Positions 15,171 to 30,100 of a stretch of DNA of 64,000 nt are shown here, piece after piece. Both the position numbers and the translations under genes were made by a program. The stretch is taken from the NCBI RefSeq assembly GCF_032362555.1, contig NC_083514.1:9223001-9287000 (forward strand), read 5' to 3'. The DNA is from Amyelois transitella (Eukaryota > Arthropoda > Insecta > Lepidoptera > Pyralidae). The notes under the pieces were generated by a model. That model was not told the origin of the DNA and ran no database searches. It was given only the letters and a program-made list of their open reading frames with translations. The stretch's first letter is position 1. Every line of letters starts with the position of its first letter.

Positions 15171-18100
15171 TTACAGAGAGAAGAACTTGAGGAAGGCTGC
15201 GGGCGGCACGGGGTGCGGGGGGAGCGGCCCGCCCGCCTCTTTTAGGCGCTCGCGATACTCCGGACACTGCGAAAATTGTTTTTTTTTTTTCTTTTAATAT
15301 TCAGCCTTTTGAGTTAAGAACTATAATGATGTTTGAAATCTTTCTAATATAATACATACACACATATCATCACGTGTATATCCTTTGCGGGGTAGACAGA
15401 GCCAACAGTCTTGAAAAGACGGATAGGCCACGTACAGCTGTTTGGCTTAATGATAGAGTTGAGATCTAATATAAGATAAAAAATACATCAACATTTTTGA
15501 CCAATTCTGTACTTCTGTGAATAATAGTCCTGTATATCAAAGGAGGGCGTAGACTTGGGTGTAAAATTTAGGGAGGTCAGGCGGCAGTTGATCCGTATTA
15601 CCTGGATCTTTGGCAACTCTGCTTTGCCCCAAGGAAACCAGAATAGAGAGAGCAAACTTATTACTTAATATATGAACAAAAATATCTCCTTACATTCAAT
15701 TCCGTTCGATAAATGTGACAATTACCTGATCAGCAATGCATGGATGTCCCAGTGACCGCCAAAACAGGCACTTGCAGTGACGACACAAAGACAACGTCTC
15801 CGCGTACTGGGCGTCCTCCCGCAAACCGTACAACCTGCAAATCGACCTCAGATATGTATATCAGCTCGAGAATCATAATTAAAGATCGGAATAGGTAGAT
15901 TGAATTGGGGTCAATGAACTGAAACGTATATATTAATACGGACATGCCTCCGTCCGGGATTGCGGGATTTGTAAATTATTAAGATTTTTTCCGGAATTTT
16001 AACAAGTGGGATGAAGAATATATTAGCGGTAGCTGTTCTCCCCCGACTTCGTTCACGTAAATTGTAGTCCTATGTTAACCGCGGACAATGTAGTTTACTG
16101 TACGTGTAAAAGTACTAAAATGGAATCCCGGAAAAGAGGCTTATCCATGTTATGCTTTCTATGGTAATTCATGATGCAAGTACATAAAATCAATCTACCT
16201 ATTCCGATCTCTGATCATAATTGTCTGGTTGGCAGGTTCCTACACAGTGGGTTATAGACCTCTATAGAAGTTGAATAATGCAACAGTAACTTCCTTTTAT
16301 GTTATTTTAATAAGATTTTACGGTTAGGCGCTGCGAAAAACTATCGCTGTTTCGCTTTTTGTTATGACGTGAAACGAAACAGCGTTTAGGTTTTCACGCG
16401 ATAGTAAACAGTTTCGTGCGTGCCATGCTACGGGGGCTGGACTGTATATATACATACAGTCCTTAAGAACATACATACAGTCCTTTGAAGCGAAAATATA
16501 ATCAAAAGTTTCTCAGTAATTTTGTCGGTGTTCCCAGTTGCACTCTCAGCCTAGCTTAGGGCAGATCTACCGCGTCTTCAGACTATTGGCACGCATATCA
16601 TCATTCGCGACAGTAATCAAAATTGAACTAAAAATAATTTTCCTTGTTCAAATAATCTCGAAATAAAAAAATAAAAATATAATTTCAAGATTATTTGAAA
16701 AAGGAACATATCACTTACTTCCTAAGCTGATGGAACGTTTTCTTCCAATCAACGTCCTTATCTTCTTTATCCTTCAGTAGAGTATCACATTGTTGCTGCG
16801 TGAAATGGAACGAGACAAGTTCCCGCCAAACGCGCTGTTCCGAACAAACGGACGCCATCACGTTCCACGCTGAAGACGCCGACTGAAAATAGGCGGGAAA
16901 AAAAGGTACTTACGAGAAATTAATTAAATTAAAAAAATAAAAGGTTACATGATGCAGTTTTGATAGCAATCACAGCTAAGCAATAAATATTCGTGTTAAA
17001 TTTTCTAGTTTAAGTACACCGGAAAAAAGGAAAATTATACCTAGTAAGTAATTGGTAACTTACATCCAAATCCCTGTGGTCCGCTATCCGCAATAATATC
17101 TCCCTTATACATTCTTCAGGCAAGTCATGAAGTTTAGGCACTACTTCTGGGCCGGGCTGTTAAAAAAAGTCATAGATTTTAAAAATGTACTTTATCGAAA
17201 ATATAAAACTCTTAAATACTGTTAAAAACACCTTATGGGACTACTACTAACTATGTTTTGCGGTTTTATTTATTTTACTGATTAAGATTAAATTGTATGT
17301 CTGAAGATAAAAAGAATAACAAAATGAGGTCCATACAATTATAAAAAAAAAAATAAAGGAAACAAAGTGACAAAGATGGCGGCAGCATTGCCTCGTTAAC
17401 CGTATTGGGTTAGCGTAACGGACATTGCAAGAAACCATTAGAAATGTATAGTATACCTAACTTCTGTATACGAGTGCTGTTTGCGATATCCTTGGTCTTG
17501 GCAATGGCGTGGTCGTGATGACACCAGAATGTAGTGAAATGACGGTAGTTGAAGATTTGATGGCTTAATTTTTACCGAGCGATACATACATATAATCACG
17601 TCTGCAGCCTTTGCGGGGCAGACAGAGCCAACAGACTTGATCAGACTGATAGGCCACGTTCAGCTGTTAGGCTAGGGTTCAAATAGAAACAGGTTGCTAG
17701 CCAATTGTCTAAGAGAAGAATCTCAAGTTAATAAGCCTATACCTATGTCGCCATTTCCAACATCCTTGTGAAAGAGATGGAGTGGTTCTATTCTTTTTTC
17801 TATTGGTGCCGGGAACCACACGGCACAGCTGCGAGCTGCGATGTCTACAAAAACTTATACATACCTCCTGTATACGTATGCTGTTAGCGATATCATTGAT
17901 CCTGGCTATGGCATGGTCGTGGTGCCCCCACAGCGCACGCGACCCCAGCGGCCGCCCCCAGCACGCTCGCCGCTCCGCGTCTCGCAACGCTGAGAGCGCC
18001 ACCACTAACGCGCGGAGCGAGTTCAAGTTCTGTTTCGATGTTGCCACTGGACAAAAAATAAGAACATGTCACATCTATTTTATTGAAATAGGTCTATATG

Positions 18101-21100
18101 GTGTTAACATAACAGCTTACATTAAAGATGATTTATAAATTATAGGCAGTCAAAAAGTAAATGTACACGAGCAGCCCCTTCGTTAGAGCCATCGGTGGTG
18201 GTAGAAAAGAAAAATCCTGGATGGATGGACATCCATCTATCCAATTCCCTTATACCGTGTTAGTTACAACTGGCAACTGGCTTTCTAACCGTAAGCCAGG
18301 CTGGTCTAGGTTCTCATGTTAACAAGGTCGCGAATGGCAGATGGGAATCGCTCAACTTCTCTGATCGCATGTCGACCCTAGAGCTTTTCAAAAGAAGGAC
18401 GCAACCTGGATAATCTATTTATTTTGCTTTCCCATAACAGGAGGAAATTTAATATAAAACTGGGTAAATCTGACTAATTACTGTTACTCTGTAAGAAACC
18501 ACATTAATAGGTGAGGTAAGTAAGTAAGTAAATGCTTTATTGTTCACTAAAGGAGTACATTTACAAATAAAAACAGTACAGTACAAAGGCGGGCTTATCC
18601 CTAAGTGGGATCTCTTCCAGCCAACCTGACAATAAGAGGATCATAAACAAAATTGAGGCAAGGGTGAACGGCAAAAAGGCATTCTCACCTTGGTCTGCTA
18701 ACTGCTCAAGCATGGACAAGAGCAATTTCTGCGCCGCACCAGGGAGATGCGTCAGTCTCTGTCCTCCTAACAATAGTTCTAGCAACGCGCAGATGTAGTT
18801 GAACCGTCTGACGTCACGAACGGCTGAAGAGAAGTCCAGACGTCTCACCGCTTCTGATAGGCCGTTGAATCCTGCAATCTTATAATGACAGACTTAGTAT
18901 CGTGTGGTTCTCGACATTTTAGAAATATACCACTTCTTCTCACGAAGTCTTAAATGATAATCAAGGAAATAGGCACATTCGTCTGGTGTGGTCTTTAACA
19001 TAATCTAATAATTGTTAGGTTCCCCTGAAAAGCATGCAAAAGTCAGAAGGGAGTTGCTTTGTGTAAAAACCTGACTAAAAAAATTCAGAACGCGTCCCGA
19101 GTTCCTCTCAAGTTGTAAAGACAGGTAGAGCGGTGTTAGTTTTAAGAGATAATGGATTGGAGTGTTATGTAAGATTCAAACAAATCGCAAATTATGCCCA
19201 TCAGATTTTTTTCTTCTAATATCCAGAGGCTGTTTCTAATCATCTGTGTATCCCGGTTTTAAATTTAGCTGTGTCAGAGCACTAGATTCAATACCTACAC
19301 AGACGTTGCTAGTTTTTCACAGAGCTACTGCCAACTGACATACTCTACAAGAAAGCTTTGTATTTCGGAGTTCATTTTGGGAAAAAATAATTTAAGCAAT
19401 TACAAGAATTGCCTATTTCTTCACACCGAAGGTTTTTCATAATCATGCAATACGGTTCCTACAAAATAAAGAGTCACTACTTACTTCTCTAGTGCATTTG
19501 ATAGTTATGTGGCAATGTGGGGGCACTCTTGCCGTTAGGTCGTTTGATTTGTCGCCATCCTCGCCATCTTGGTTCCTGGAGACAAAAGAATATTTCGATT
19601 AAGTTCCAAGGGAAAGAGCTCAGAACTTCAGAAGCAGTACAGGAAGCTAAGTCATCATCCCCCTTGAGATCGTCTTGGCTACGTTCTCCATTAAGTCCTC
19701 AAACAATCTTAAGGAAACCACTGTCCATAAGTACCACGTTTAACAATCGGAAATGCAACTAGGTGTGACTCCCATCTGACCTTCAGAAACCTGGTATTCC
19801 TGTTATCCAGAAACCTTCCTAAACCTGTTATTGTGGTTGCCTGGAAGAGATTGCATAACGCGGTAAGGCCGCCTTTTGTACATCACCTTAGCATAAGTTT
19901 AGGATAAGTTATTTTTGATATAAATTATGTGCAGCAAAAGGATAGAATGAAGAAGGATGTAGTAACGCGGTCCTATTGAACCTATTCTCAACCATACAGA
20001 ACACAGACTTAAAATATAAACCATACTCGTATATAGAAAGGATGGAAATGATACAATGTGCAAACCGAAACCAATAGATCAAGAGGTACATGTAGAAGAC
20101 TATAAACATATTGTACTCGGCGCCACTTGTCAAAAAGCCAGCGAAAGCATAATTGCGAAAGCTAGCTTGTCTAAAGGGCCCGCTCCCAATGGCTAATCGT
20201 ACGGAAATGTCGCTTTCACCAGATCGCAGTCAGCTAAAGACAATTAACGCCAAGTTGATAATATACATGGTGTTTATTTTGCAATGTCAGACAATAAAAA
20301 ATATGCTAGGTGCTACGTACCAGAGAGAGAGAGAGAGCGAGCATTATTTATTTCACTTTAATGTCACTTTACCGTTTAATATCTTTGAGTCGTAGTTTGT
20401 CGTGTGTAAGTGGCCAACACGGACGTCAGATATTTCAGGCCGCCTTTGGGCTTCCGACTTGGTCGCAAGTTTACGACTGTCATCTTTTGTGATGACATAC
20501 GGGACCAACGGGCTTTAAGTTATAATGGCATACCCATATCTTTTTAAAGGAATAGGTCTAGGAATAAGAAAAAAAATCAAAAGAGAAACCAAGCTCCTAA
20601 AAAAAAGATTATAAAATAGGTAACATATAGTATGATGACTTTAGTTTTTATGAACAACTAGCTGTCCCGGCAAAGGTTGTTTTGCCATATAAATAATGCC
20701 ATAAAAATAAGTAATTTCTAGTTTAAAAAAAAAACATTAAGTGTGGAAAACCCTTATCACTAAGGGGTATGAAAAATAGACGTGGGCCGATTCTCAGAAC
20801 TACCTACTCAATATGCATAAAATTTCATGAGAACCGGTCAAGCCGTTTCGGAGGAGTATGGAATCGAACATTGTGTCACGAGAATTTTATATACCTATAA
20901 GATTATCAGTTTTCTGACAAAAATTAAAAATTTCAGGGTAGTAATTACGGCCGATAAAATTATTAAGTTGGTCCTGCAAATGACTAGAACACAAAATGTG
21001 TCGGATAAAAAATAACAATATCGAGATAAAAAAAAACCATAGACCCCGTTGAAAATAGCTACGGAAAACCGAAAATATTGACGGTGGAAAATGGGTCGCT

Positions 21101-24100
21101 AGATGCACGCGACCTATTTATTAAAAAGCGGCTGAACAAGCCCTGGCTGCTCACCAAAGTAAACGGGAATAGAGGTCTAATTCAATTTGGGTATTGGCAA
21201 GACTTTTCAGTCAAATAACACTTGAAAGTTTTGTAGGCTTAAAACTTTTTAAAATTATGCCGCTTAGATTATATTGCTCTTTTTACATTTGATCATGCAG
21301 AACCAGACCAGTCCATAAGCTATTATAGGTTTTTAAAAGAGTATAAGTATCCTACTAATATTATAAATGCGAAAGTTTGTGAGTATGTCAGTATGAATGT
21401 TTGTTACCTTTTCACGCAACAAATTCTGAACCGATTACCATGAAATTTGGTATGTAGGTAGCTGAAGACCCAAAATAACATATAGGCTACTTTTTATCCC
21501 GGAGTTCCCGCGGGATTGATAGGGTTCCCATGCGGACGAAGTCGAGGGCGGCATCTAGTAATGGCATTACTTTTAAATGTATATTTCAATTTTATTGCTG
21601 GCCTTGGTAGCCAGGTAAGTATGTGCCAGCTGCTTCTCTTCCCGTGCAGATTGTAAAAGTCAATCAAAGGAGAGACTTGGGATTCTTTTTGAGGCGACAG
21701 GCTCGCATGTCACTATTTTAGTCTCAATTCTACCATTAAGTCATGTAGCTGAACGTGGCCCTTCAGGTATTTCGATACTGTTGGTTTTAGGTGTATATAA
21801 GTAAGGGATAAAAACCTGATTATATGTATGTATATAGGTATGTATATATTTTTAAAGTGTTCATTATTATTTAACAACATTACGAGTATTAGCGGTATTG
21901 TGTCTACCAAACTACACAACCTACTTAAAACTACTAAACTTATGTGCTTCATTATATTTCTAAATAACCAGTTTTTTCAAACAAATGGCAATTAAAATAC
22001 TTCACGCCGTCCTACTAACGAGCTAACGAGATTGGGTCACTTCGATGTTTGGTGTGCAATTAGATATTTTGCAAAATGTGAACATCGGAAAATATCGCGA
22101 GGAATATTACACACAATCAGGTGACTGGATGTGTAACCATGAACTGTATATAGGGTGGTTGGACAGGAGTCGCTCTGTTTAATTAAGTTACTTTATATAC
22201 TTAGTCCACTAAAGGGTAGACGGGGTACACCCAGTAGACACCTTATAGTCACAGGTGCATCCTGCAAGAATCATCAATCTTCATCCTGAAGAGCATGCGG
22301 CAAGAACAAACATCATCATGATAGTTGCGTAATGACAATTTTCATGCGAATAATAAAAAGCAAAGAATATAACTAAATATGCTTCTCCATGCCTCATTAT
22401 GTGAATGACGCAATAAACAATTTATTTGCAAAGTACATTTTATATCCATTAGTTTACTTTCTTTTCATATCCGTTTCCCGCCATTTTGCACTATGGTCTG
22501 CCATAGAGCGTGGCGTATTCGTGTTCATAATGGAGACTATAATAGACAACCATAATAGGACCAACGATTTGCTAGAAAGTTTTACGTAATTTGCCGAATT
22601 GGATTGATCATATAATCATTTGGACTTTTTACGATGTGGACGTGACGAATGAGCCAAAATACATAATTTTCTGAAGTAAACTTGAACAAGTACAATTTTA
22701 TTACGCTAGACGAGAAGCTACCAAGAGAAGCGAGAATTTTAAATAGGTAGGTATGTAGGTACTCATACCAATTATATTGTTGGGATGTAAAGCAATAAAA
22801 TAAAAAAAGTGTGACTTGACTTCACCATATTAGTGGCCTAAATTGCTGAAAACGAGAATTATAATCCTGATAGGTGTCTAAAGTAAAAATAACAAAATCG
22901 AACGAGGCTGAATTCAAATTTTATTGACCACATAATTTTGTCAAATAAGTACCTACTTAGTAAATTTTGGCCGCGGATTTTGTCTGTTTATAGGTATATC
23001 TTTTTGTTCCTTACATTATTTATGTAACATAGGTACTTACCAACTTTTCAACATGTCTACATAGTTTAGTAATTGAGAACTGTGCAGAATTTACACGTAA
23101 TATTTACTTTTATACATACATATAGTCACGTCATATTTCTATTGCGGGATAGACAGGGCCAACAATCTTGAAAAGATTGATAGGCCACATTCGGCTGTTT
23201 GGCTTAATGAGAGAATTGAGATTCAAATAATGACAGGTTGTCAGCCCATCGCCTAAAAGGAGAATCCAAAGCTTTAAACACCAGTTGATTCAAAGTTTCA
23301 CTTAAATTACTAAACACATTTCAATATCTATAAGAAATAGCAACTGTAACACTGACTCATCACAATCTCTTGCATTTTCAATGACGGTTACTCAACGTCT
23401 TGCGATGTAGCCGACCAGTATATGTAGATCTATTTAAATCTCTTCAGTCTTCTCTTTGATAGCACAGAATGTGCGAGCGAGGTGAGGGGATCAAGTTAGA
23501 CTGGCGGGTTTAATGGGTAGTGCAATAGTTGAGTAAGGTCGTTGACACGGTATTTGATGCAATGTGCATCTGTCTGTAGTCTTCAATAATTCATTGTGCT
23601 AATCTCATGTACAGCATTTATTTGCAAAGACCTTATCATACTAATCCTACATATTTTATAAATGTCAAACTTATGTAAGGATAAGTGGATGTAGGTATAT
23701 TGTCGCTCGTTCAGCAAAATTTCTTAGAGGGATTTTGATGGAATTTAGTGCAAGAGTAGAATATAACAAAATATGTTCTTTTTATCTCGAAATTCGTAAG
23801 TAAACTATCAAAATAGTTCCTCAGAGGTAAAATACAAATTATTTCTCCATTATCGTAAAAATACTAAATTTCGCACTAAAGTATATATCCTTAGAAATCC
23901 AAAATAGTCTTTTTGTCTATTAAGGCGCTACATTCAGATTACATGTACCTCGATGCGGGCGAGAGGCTCACCCCGCGCGGGGCTCACCCCCGACCACGCT
24001 TGCCCCGCTAGATCGCCGCCGCACCGTAGCCGCTGGCGCGTGACCTCACGTAACCCGAATAAAGTTTGCGAATGCAATGGAGTCCGCATCAGAATATTTT

Positions 24101-27100
24101 ATTGTTTTTGATACAATAAAATAATTTTACAAAAAAACATACATATATTAAATTACATTATAAGCAACGATATAGTTGCGGATGTATGCAAAAATTTTGT
24201 ATAAAATGAATAAGTTTGTAATGGTTTTAAAAAAACTACTCGTAACTACTTATTCGATTTCGTTCAATCAAAGGTAATTTACATAGTAATGTATATCATA
24301 TATTTTTAGGGTTCCGTAGCCAAATGGCTACGGAACCTATGGTTTTCTATATATGGTTTTCTATCTTGGGTTGTCGTTGATGTCGGCGTCGGAATAATGC
24401 CATGACTATCTAAGTCCATAATATCAACTGTCGACTCCACACCATCCGCACTTCTCTGTCCGGACATTGTCAACGACGATATCGGAGACAATTTATTTTT
24501 CCTAAAAATTAATAACAATCAAATAATGAGATAATGATTGTGATCGTGCCAAATGAAGAAAGCGAAGAAAAGTAAACCCTGCGACGTCTTGCAGCTGAGG
24601 AGGTACCCTGAATAATACAGTTACCTAGGAGTAAGTACCTATAGAAAAAGACAGAACAATCATCCAGTAAAAAGTACTGTTTCCGTAGGCAAAGACCAGG
24701 GCAACAACTAGTGACAGTATAACCGACGGCGGCGGAGCTGTTGTTTGTTGTTGTTTTATCTATCTATCTACCTACTTACTGCCGCCCCGCCACAAGCCGG
24801 TATCAAATGAAATATTTTTCACCTTCAGTGTTTGCGGAGAAAATTTCAGTAGGCATCTATATGTCTATCTATTAGTAAGTGTAATTAGTACCCACCATCT
24901 TAATTGTCCCATATGGGAAGCTCTTTCAAGGTTTTTTTTTAACATGCTAACATTTAACATGCTATCATGACGTAAAATTATACACCTATTTACACTAAAC
25001 GAAACAAAAAAACTGTATTAAAAACTAACCTAAACTATCTATAATAGGTATATTTCAGAAAGTACCAAAAAAAAAAAAAGTATCAAAATCCACGATCCTA
25101 AATACCTACGTAATATCACCCCGGCCGGCGGAAAAGCGATGCGTATGATTCAGAGATCAACGACACAATTCAATAAGCTGAGCTGACAATTATGTACAGA
25201 AATAAATTCAAACAAAATGAATGTGGGAAATTAAATACTTCGCAGAATATTTTTCAACGACGCAAGTAGATACAAGAAGTATACAAGGATCGTGATGAAA
25301 AATCCATAATTAGGTAAGTATTTAAATTCTGTTTTTGTTGTTTGTCACTATGACGGCGCATGGCAAATGGCAATTTAAATACAGTACAGACAGAAGTGAA
25401 ATTAACTGTAATTCGTTACACATAGAAACACTTGTGAACCTTCACAAAGACACAATGATTTTACAAAGCGTTGTTTGAGTCGACTTGAAAATCTATACCA
25501 TAATAAAAATTAATCAATACCTATTTATTAACTACTTACCTAAAAGCTTTGTATTGTAATAAAATCCGCATTTATTTTATTAGTAATAATATGTACCTAT
25601 ATTTTAAGAAACAAATCACAAGTAAAATATGTAAGTACCTATATCTTATCAACGTAAGTATTACCAATTCGATAAAATACTATTTTGATATTTGAAAACA
25701 GCTGGCCATCAAAACAAATATTTAAAAGCAAAACATTCGTAAATGGAACGCATAATTGAGTCATCTAGTATCAAAGTCCGCTAAAATGCTGTTTCAAAAA
25801 TTTAAGGAATATATAAAAAACGTTTTTTTTGTATTAAATTTACCACTAAGACAAAAAATACTAGCAGGTTTTGTGGATTCTACTCTGGTAATACCGGAAC
25901 TAACCTAATTATTTGGAAATGCATGTTATAATTTTAAATATAACGTAAAATATTTTCATTATGGCGTATTTTGCTACGAACAATCAATTTAAAGGGAGTT
26001 TGAAACAAACGTCAAGAATTTTAGAGGGATTTGTTGCAAACAGGGACTAGAAATAAAAAGCGTTATGCAATACGGACAAGACAGTGAATGAATAAATTTT
26101 GGTTTTAAAAATAAAACAAAATAATTAATAAAATATTAGCAGTTTTGTTACTATCATTGGAAAAAGCAGGTAAAAGCATTAATGTGAATGGATTATGTCA
26201 GGTAGTACATAGGTACCACGCATTATTCGATTTTATTCCATTGTTTATTATCAGATTAATTTTCAAGAAGCGTGGACCGTCATACGCATCATTATATCAT
26301 TTATTTTTTTACTAAACAGTATTCAATACTAAGTACGAAGTCGGTAGTTAATTTAACAATCCTTAAACGTTAAATATCAGGTTGATATTAAAATTAAATG
26401 TGAATATTAATAAAACTAAATATAATGAAGGTACTTTGTAAGTACGTGTTGACTGAAAAATTAATGTACCATCAATATGTAACTATACTAATTACTCATT
26501 TTGCATAACACCATCAAAGCACTTTGAAAGTAGTTTTACAGTAACTTTTTACCTACAGTTTTCGAGTTTCCTTAGTGCGTTTCCATGAAGGAATGTCGCG
26601 TAGTTTCTTCCGCGCTTCCTTAGGATCACATTTTTGCACAAATTGAACTAAATTCTCCATGTTTTCTTATTAAAAACAATAAAAAACCGGAGCAACCTTT
26701 CACCTGAGATAAAAAAACTGCCATACTGTTTTGAATGACACGTGATCACAATACCGCGCTGTCATTGGCTAATTTCTTTTTAGCGGATTCTGAAGTAAAC
26801 AACACCAATTTTAGCGGGATTTGCAATGAAGGTTAAGTTTTGAGTGCAAATTTCTAAAGGTTTTGCCAGGTTTTAATGAGAAATGATAATGACATCATAA
26901 AAAGAATACGTACTGGCGCCATTTTTATCTATTACCTCAATTTTTATGAAAAAGTCTTTTAGCGGACTTTGAAACTAGACGCCTCAATTACGAAATAAGA
27001 GCAAAATTTAAATATAGAGCAGCAAAACAGACCACACGCATCAAATATATGTTGACCTCTCAAATCTAATGTGTTAACTGCTCAGGGAAGTTCAGTTTAT

Positions 27101-30100
27101 ATTGGTGATATTCAAACCTGTTCCTGAAAGTGAAGTGATTCCGGGTCGCCGCGTGCGCAATGCTCATATTTACTGGCGTTTGTAGCAAACTTTAATATTA
27201 AGTTTTTGATGGATTTTAACGAGATTAGAAGAATAATTCCTGCCATAATCCGACTCACGTACCTAATCATCAAATACCTACATTTAGTAATTTATAAGGT
27301 ATAATAAATACTTGTTTCATTAGAATTGTGTATGAGAATAAACAACAAATTAAAGATTTTTTTTTATTTACTCAACTTTGTATACTTAGTTAAAAATACA
27401 TTGTCACTTTCGCGATCATAAATAGAATTATGCGCAATATTGGAAATTACGATAATGATAGCAATATCGAGGAAAATACCCGTAGGTATTGCTATATTTA
27501 ATTACAGATTGATTAAAGATATAATCAATTAGCACATTCATTAATATTGACAAACACACATACATATATCTAGGCATTGAGCTAGGTTAGACTGAGTGAA
27601 ATGACAATGCGTTGGTGCAAGGCCAAATCAATAATAATAAAGGTTGAACTTGCAGTCTATCCGTCCGTGCCACGAGGTGACAAGGTCATGGTGCAATATG
27701 TTTGAATGCCATGCCATTTATTTTAATATAAATACAAAAAAATATATGAAATTAAAAATTTATTTTACAATGGGTTTCCTGAAACACAGCCAAAACTGTG
27801 ATTACTCATTCTACGACATACATATGCGTATAAGTAATAGGTAAGAGAAAATATATGATTGGAACAAGTTTATATAAGTACAAACGTTCACGCCTCCTTC
27901 CTTGAAGACTCGAAGACATTACATTGGGAGGACTACGCAGAGACTTCATCTTTCCACTTCCCATTAGCCTTGCATAAATTTGCTGCATTCATAAACATTT
28001 TCATTTAAGCTCGTTGTTTTAGTTTAGGTACTCATGGCACTGGTTTTCACTCCATTTAAAGCAAATGATGATGTTTTCTTCCTTAGCTATTTATAATTCT
28101 CTGTTTTGGGGACAAACAATTTACTAAAAATTATATTCTTTGTTTGTCTTGTTGACGTTAATAAAATAAAACTTTAATATCCTCTAATCTGGTAATTTCA
28201 TTACTGACACGGGAGCACACTTGCATTTCTGCTAATAGAAATATTTAATTTGAAAAAAGAACAACCATAGACAGCTGTGTCTCTACGGCAGCCAAAACGG
28301 AGACTTGCCATGATGTGGCATCCTGGCTACTCGCCAAGGATGGCCGGCCAACGACCAACCTTTAATCACCCCGACATATAAGAACGATTTCGTTCCCATT
28401 TTAGAAAATCAAATCGTTTTGCTGCTCGCAGTGAAATGTCACATTCTAAACAACGCTTTGGATTAGAAATGTTAGGGCTACATTTAGACATAAAACGAAA
28501 AGGGAGCAGAACGAAAACGAATTCTACGACGAAACAAGCAGACAAATATTTAAAGAAGTTATATTTTAGTTAAACAGAAAGAAAATCTTTATTTGGCGCA
28601 AAGGTAAAATTAAATTGTTCATAATCATTCATGCTAACATCTACATGATGAGGGTGCTGAATGAACCATAATCCAATATAGGTTACCTGCAAAGTTCGCG
28701 GAGGTCAGACGAAAGTCTATTCTTGTAAAAATCTGACTTGCCCAATCCAGGATCACGGTGGAAGAACACCCCAGGTTCTCCAGAGACGTGAGGACGCAAC
28801 CGGGGACTATAGGTACCACGATATTTAATTAATTAAATTAGTGCCGTGTGGTTCCCGGCACCAATAGAAAAAAGAATAGGACCACACCAACTCTTTCCCA
28901 TGGATGTCGTAAAAGGCGACTAAGGGATAGGCTTACAAGCTTGGGATTCTTTTTTAGGCGATGGGCTAGCAACCTGTCCCTATTTGAATCTCAATTCTAT
29001 CAATAGCTGAACGTGGCCGTTCAGTCTTTTCAAGATTGTTGGCTCTGTCTACCCCACAAGGGATATAGACTATATGAATGAATTTATTTTACACATTTGA
29101 AGCGATCAGGTTATACTGGCGTCATCAGCGGAGGAGTTACAGGAGATGGTAAACTGTATGCATGAAGCTTTAAAAGAGAAAGGAATGAAAGTGAACGTAA
29201 GTAAAACTAAAACACTGGTTTTTGAAATGGAGAAAGAAATGACAGCATGTAATATTTTGATTGGAGGAGAAAAAGTGGAGCAAGTGAAAGAGTTTGTATA
29301 TCTAGGATCAAAGTTTACATCAGATGGCAAGTATGATAGTGATATTGAAAGGAGAGTGAACGCGGGGAACATGGTGAATGGAGCTTTGCATGCCTTTATG
29401 AGCAGTCAGAAACTATCCAAAAAGGCTCGACTGGCTGTGCACAGGGGCGTGTTGGTCCCGACATTAATGTATGGGAGTGAAAGTTGGGTATGGCAAAAGA
29501 AGCATGAAAGCAGAATAAATGCAGTGGAAATGAGAGCGTTAAGGAGTATGATGGGTGTGAAATTGAGTGACAGGATAAGGAACAGCGTGATAAGGGAATG
29601 TTGTGATGTGAAAGAAGATGTAGTTACAGGAATAGAAAAGGGTATGTTAAGATGGTTCGGTCATGTGGAGAGGATGAATGAAAGCAGGTTGACTAAGCAG
29701 ATATACAAGGAGAGTGTGGAGGGAAAGGTCGGAGTGGGAAGACCTAGACGAACGTATCTTGATCAAATTAAGGACGTCCTGGTAAAGGGTCAGGTCAAAA
29801 GTACCCGAAACCGCCGAGCTTGTATGAAGAGAATTATGAATGTGGACGAAGCGAAAGAAGTATGCAGAGATCGTGGCAAGTGGAAAGAGGGAAAGAGGCG
29901 TGATTTTATGTATGTATGTATGTATGTATGAATGAATTTATTTAATTGAGATTATCTAAAATTGATCAATTTAATTAAAAAAATAATCTAAGCTAGTCAC
30001 GTCCACGTATCCCCCTGGCCTTACGTAACATAAAAGATCGTGACGCGCGTAACAATGTCCGGACATCATTACACTTTCACTGTAATTGTTCTAATTGTTT

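Noticed and set aside
17782-18138. 118-codon + strand ORF
   Set aside because: It overlaps FBXO32 exon 4 on the other strand and begins in a SINE; no family match.
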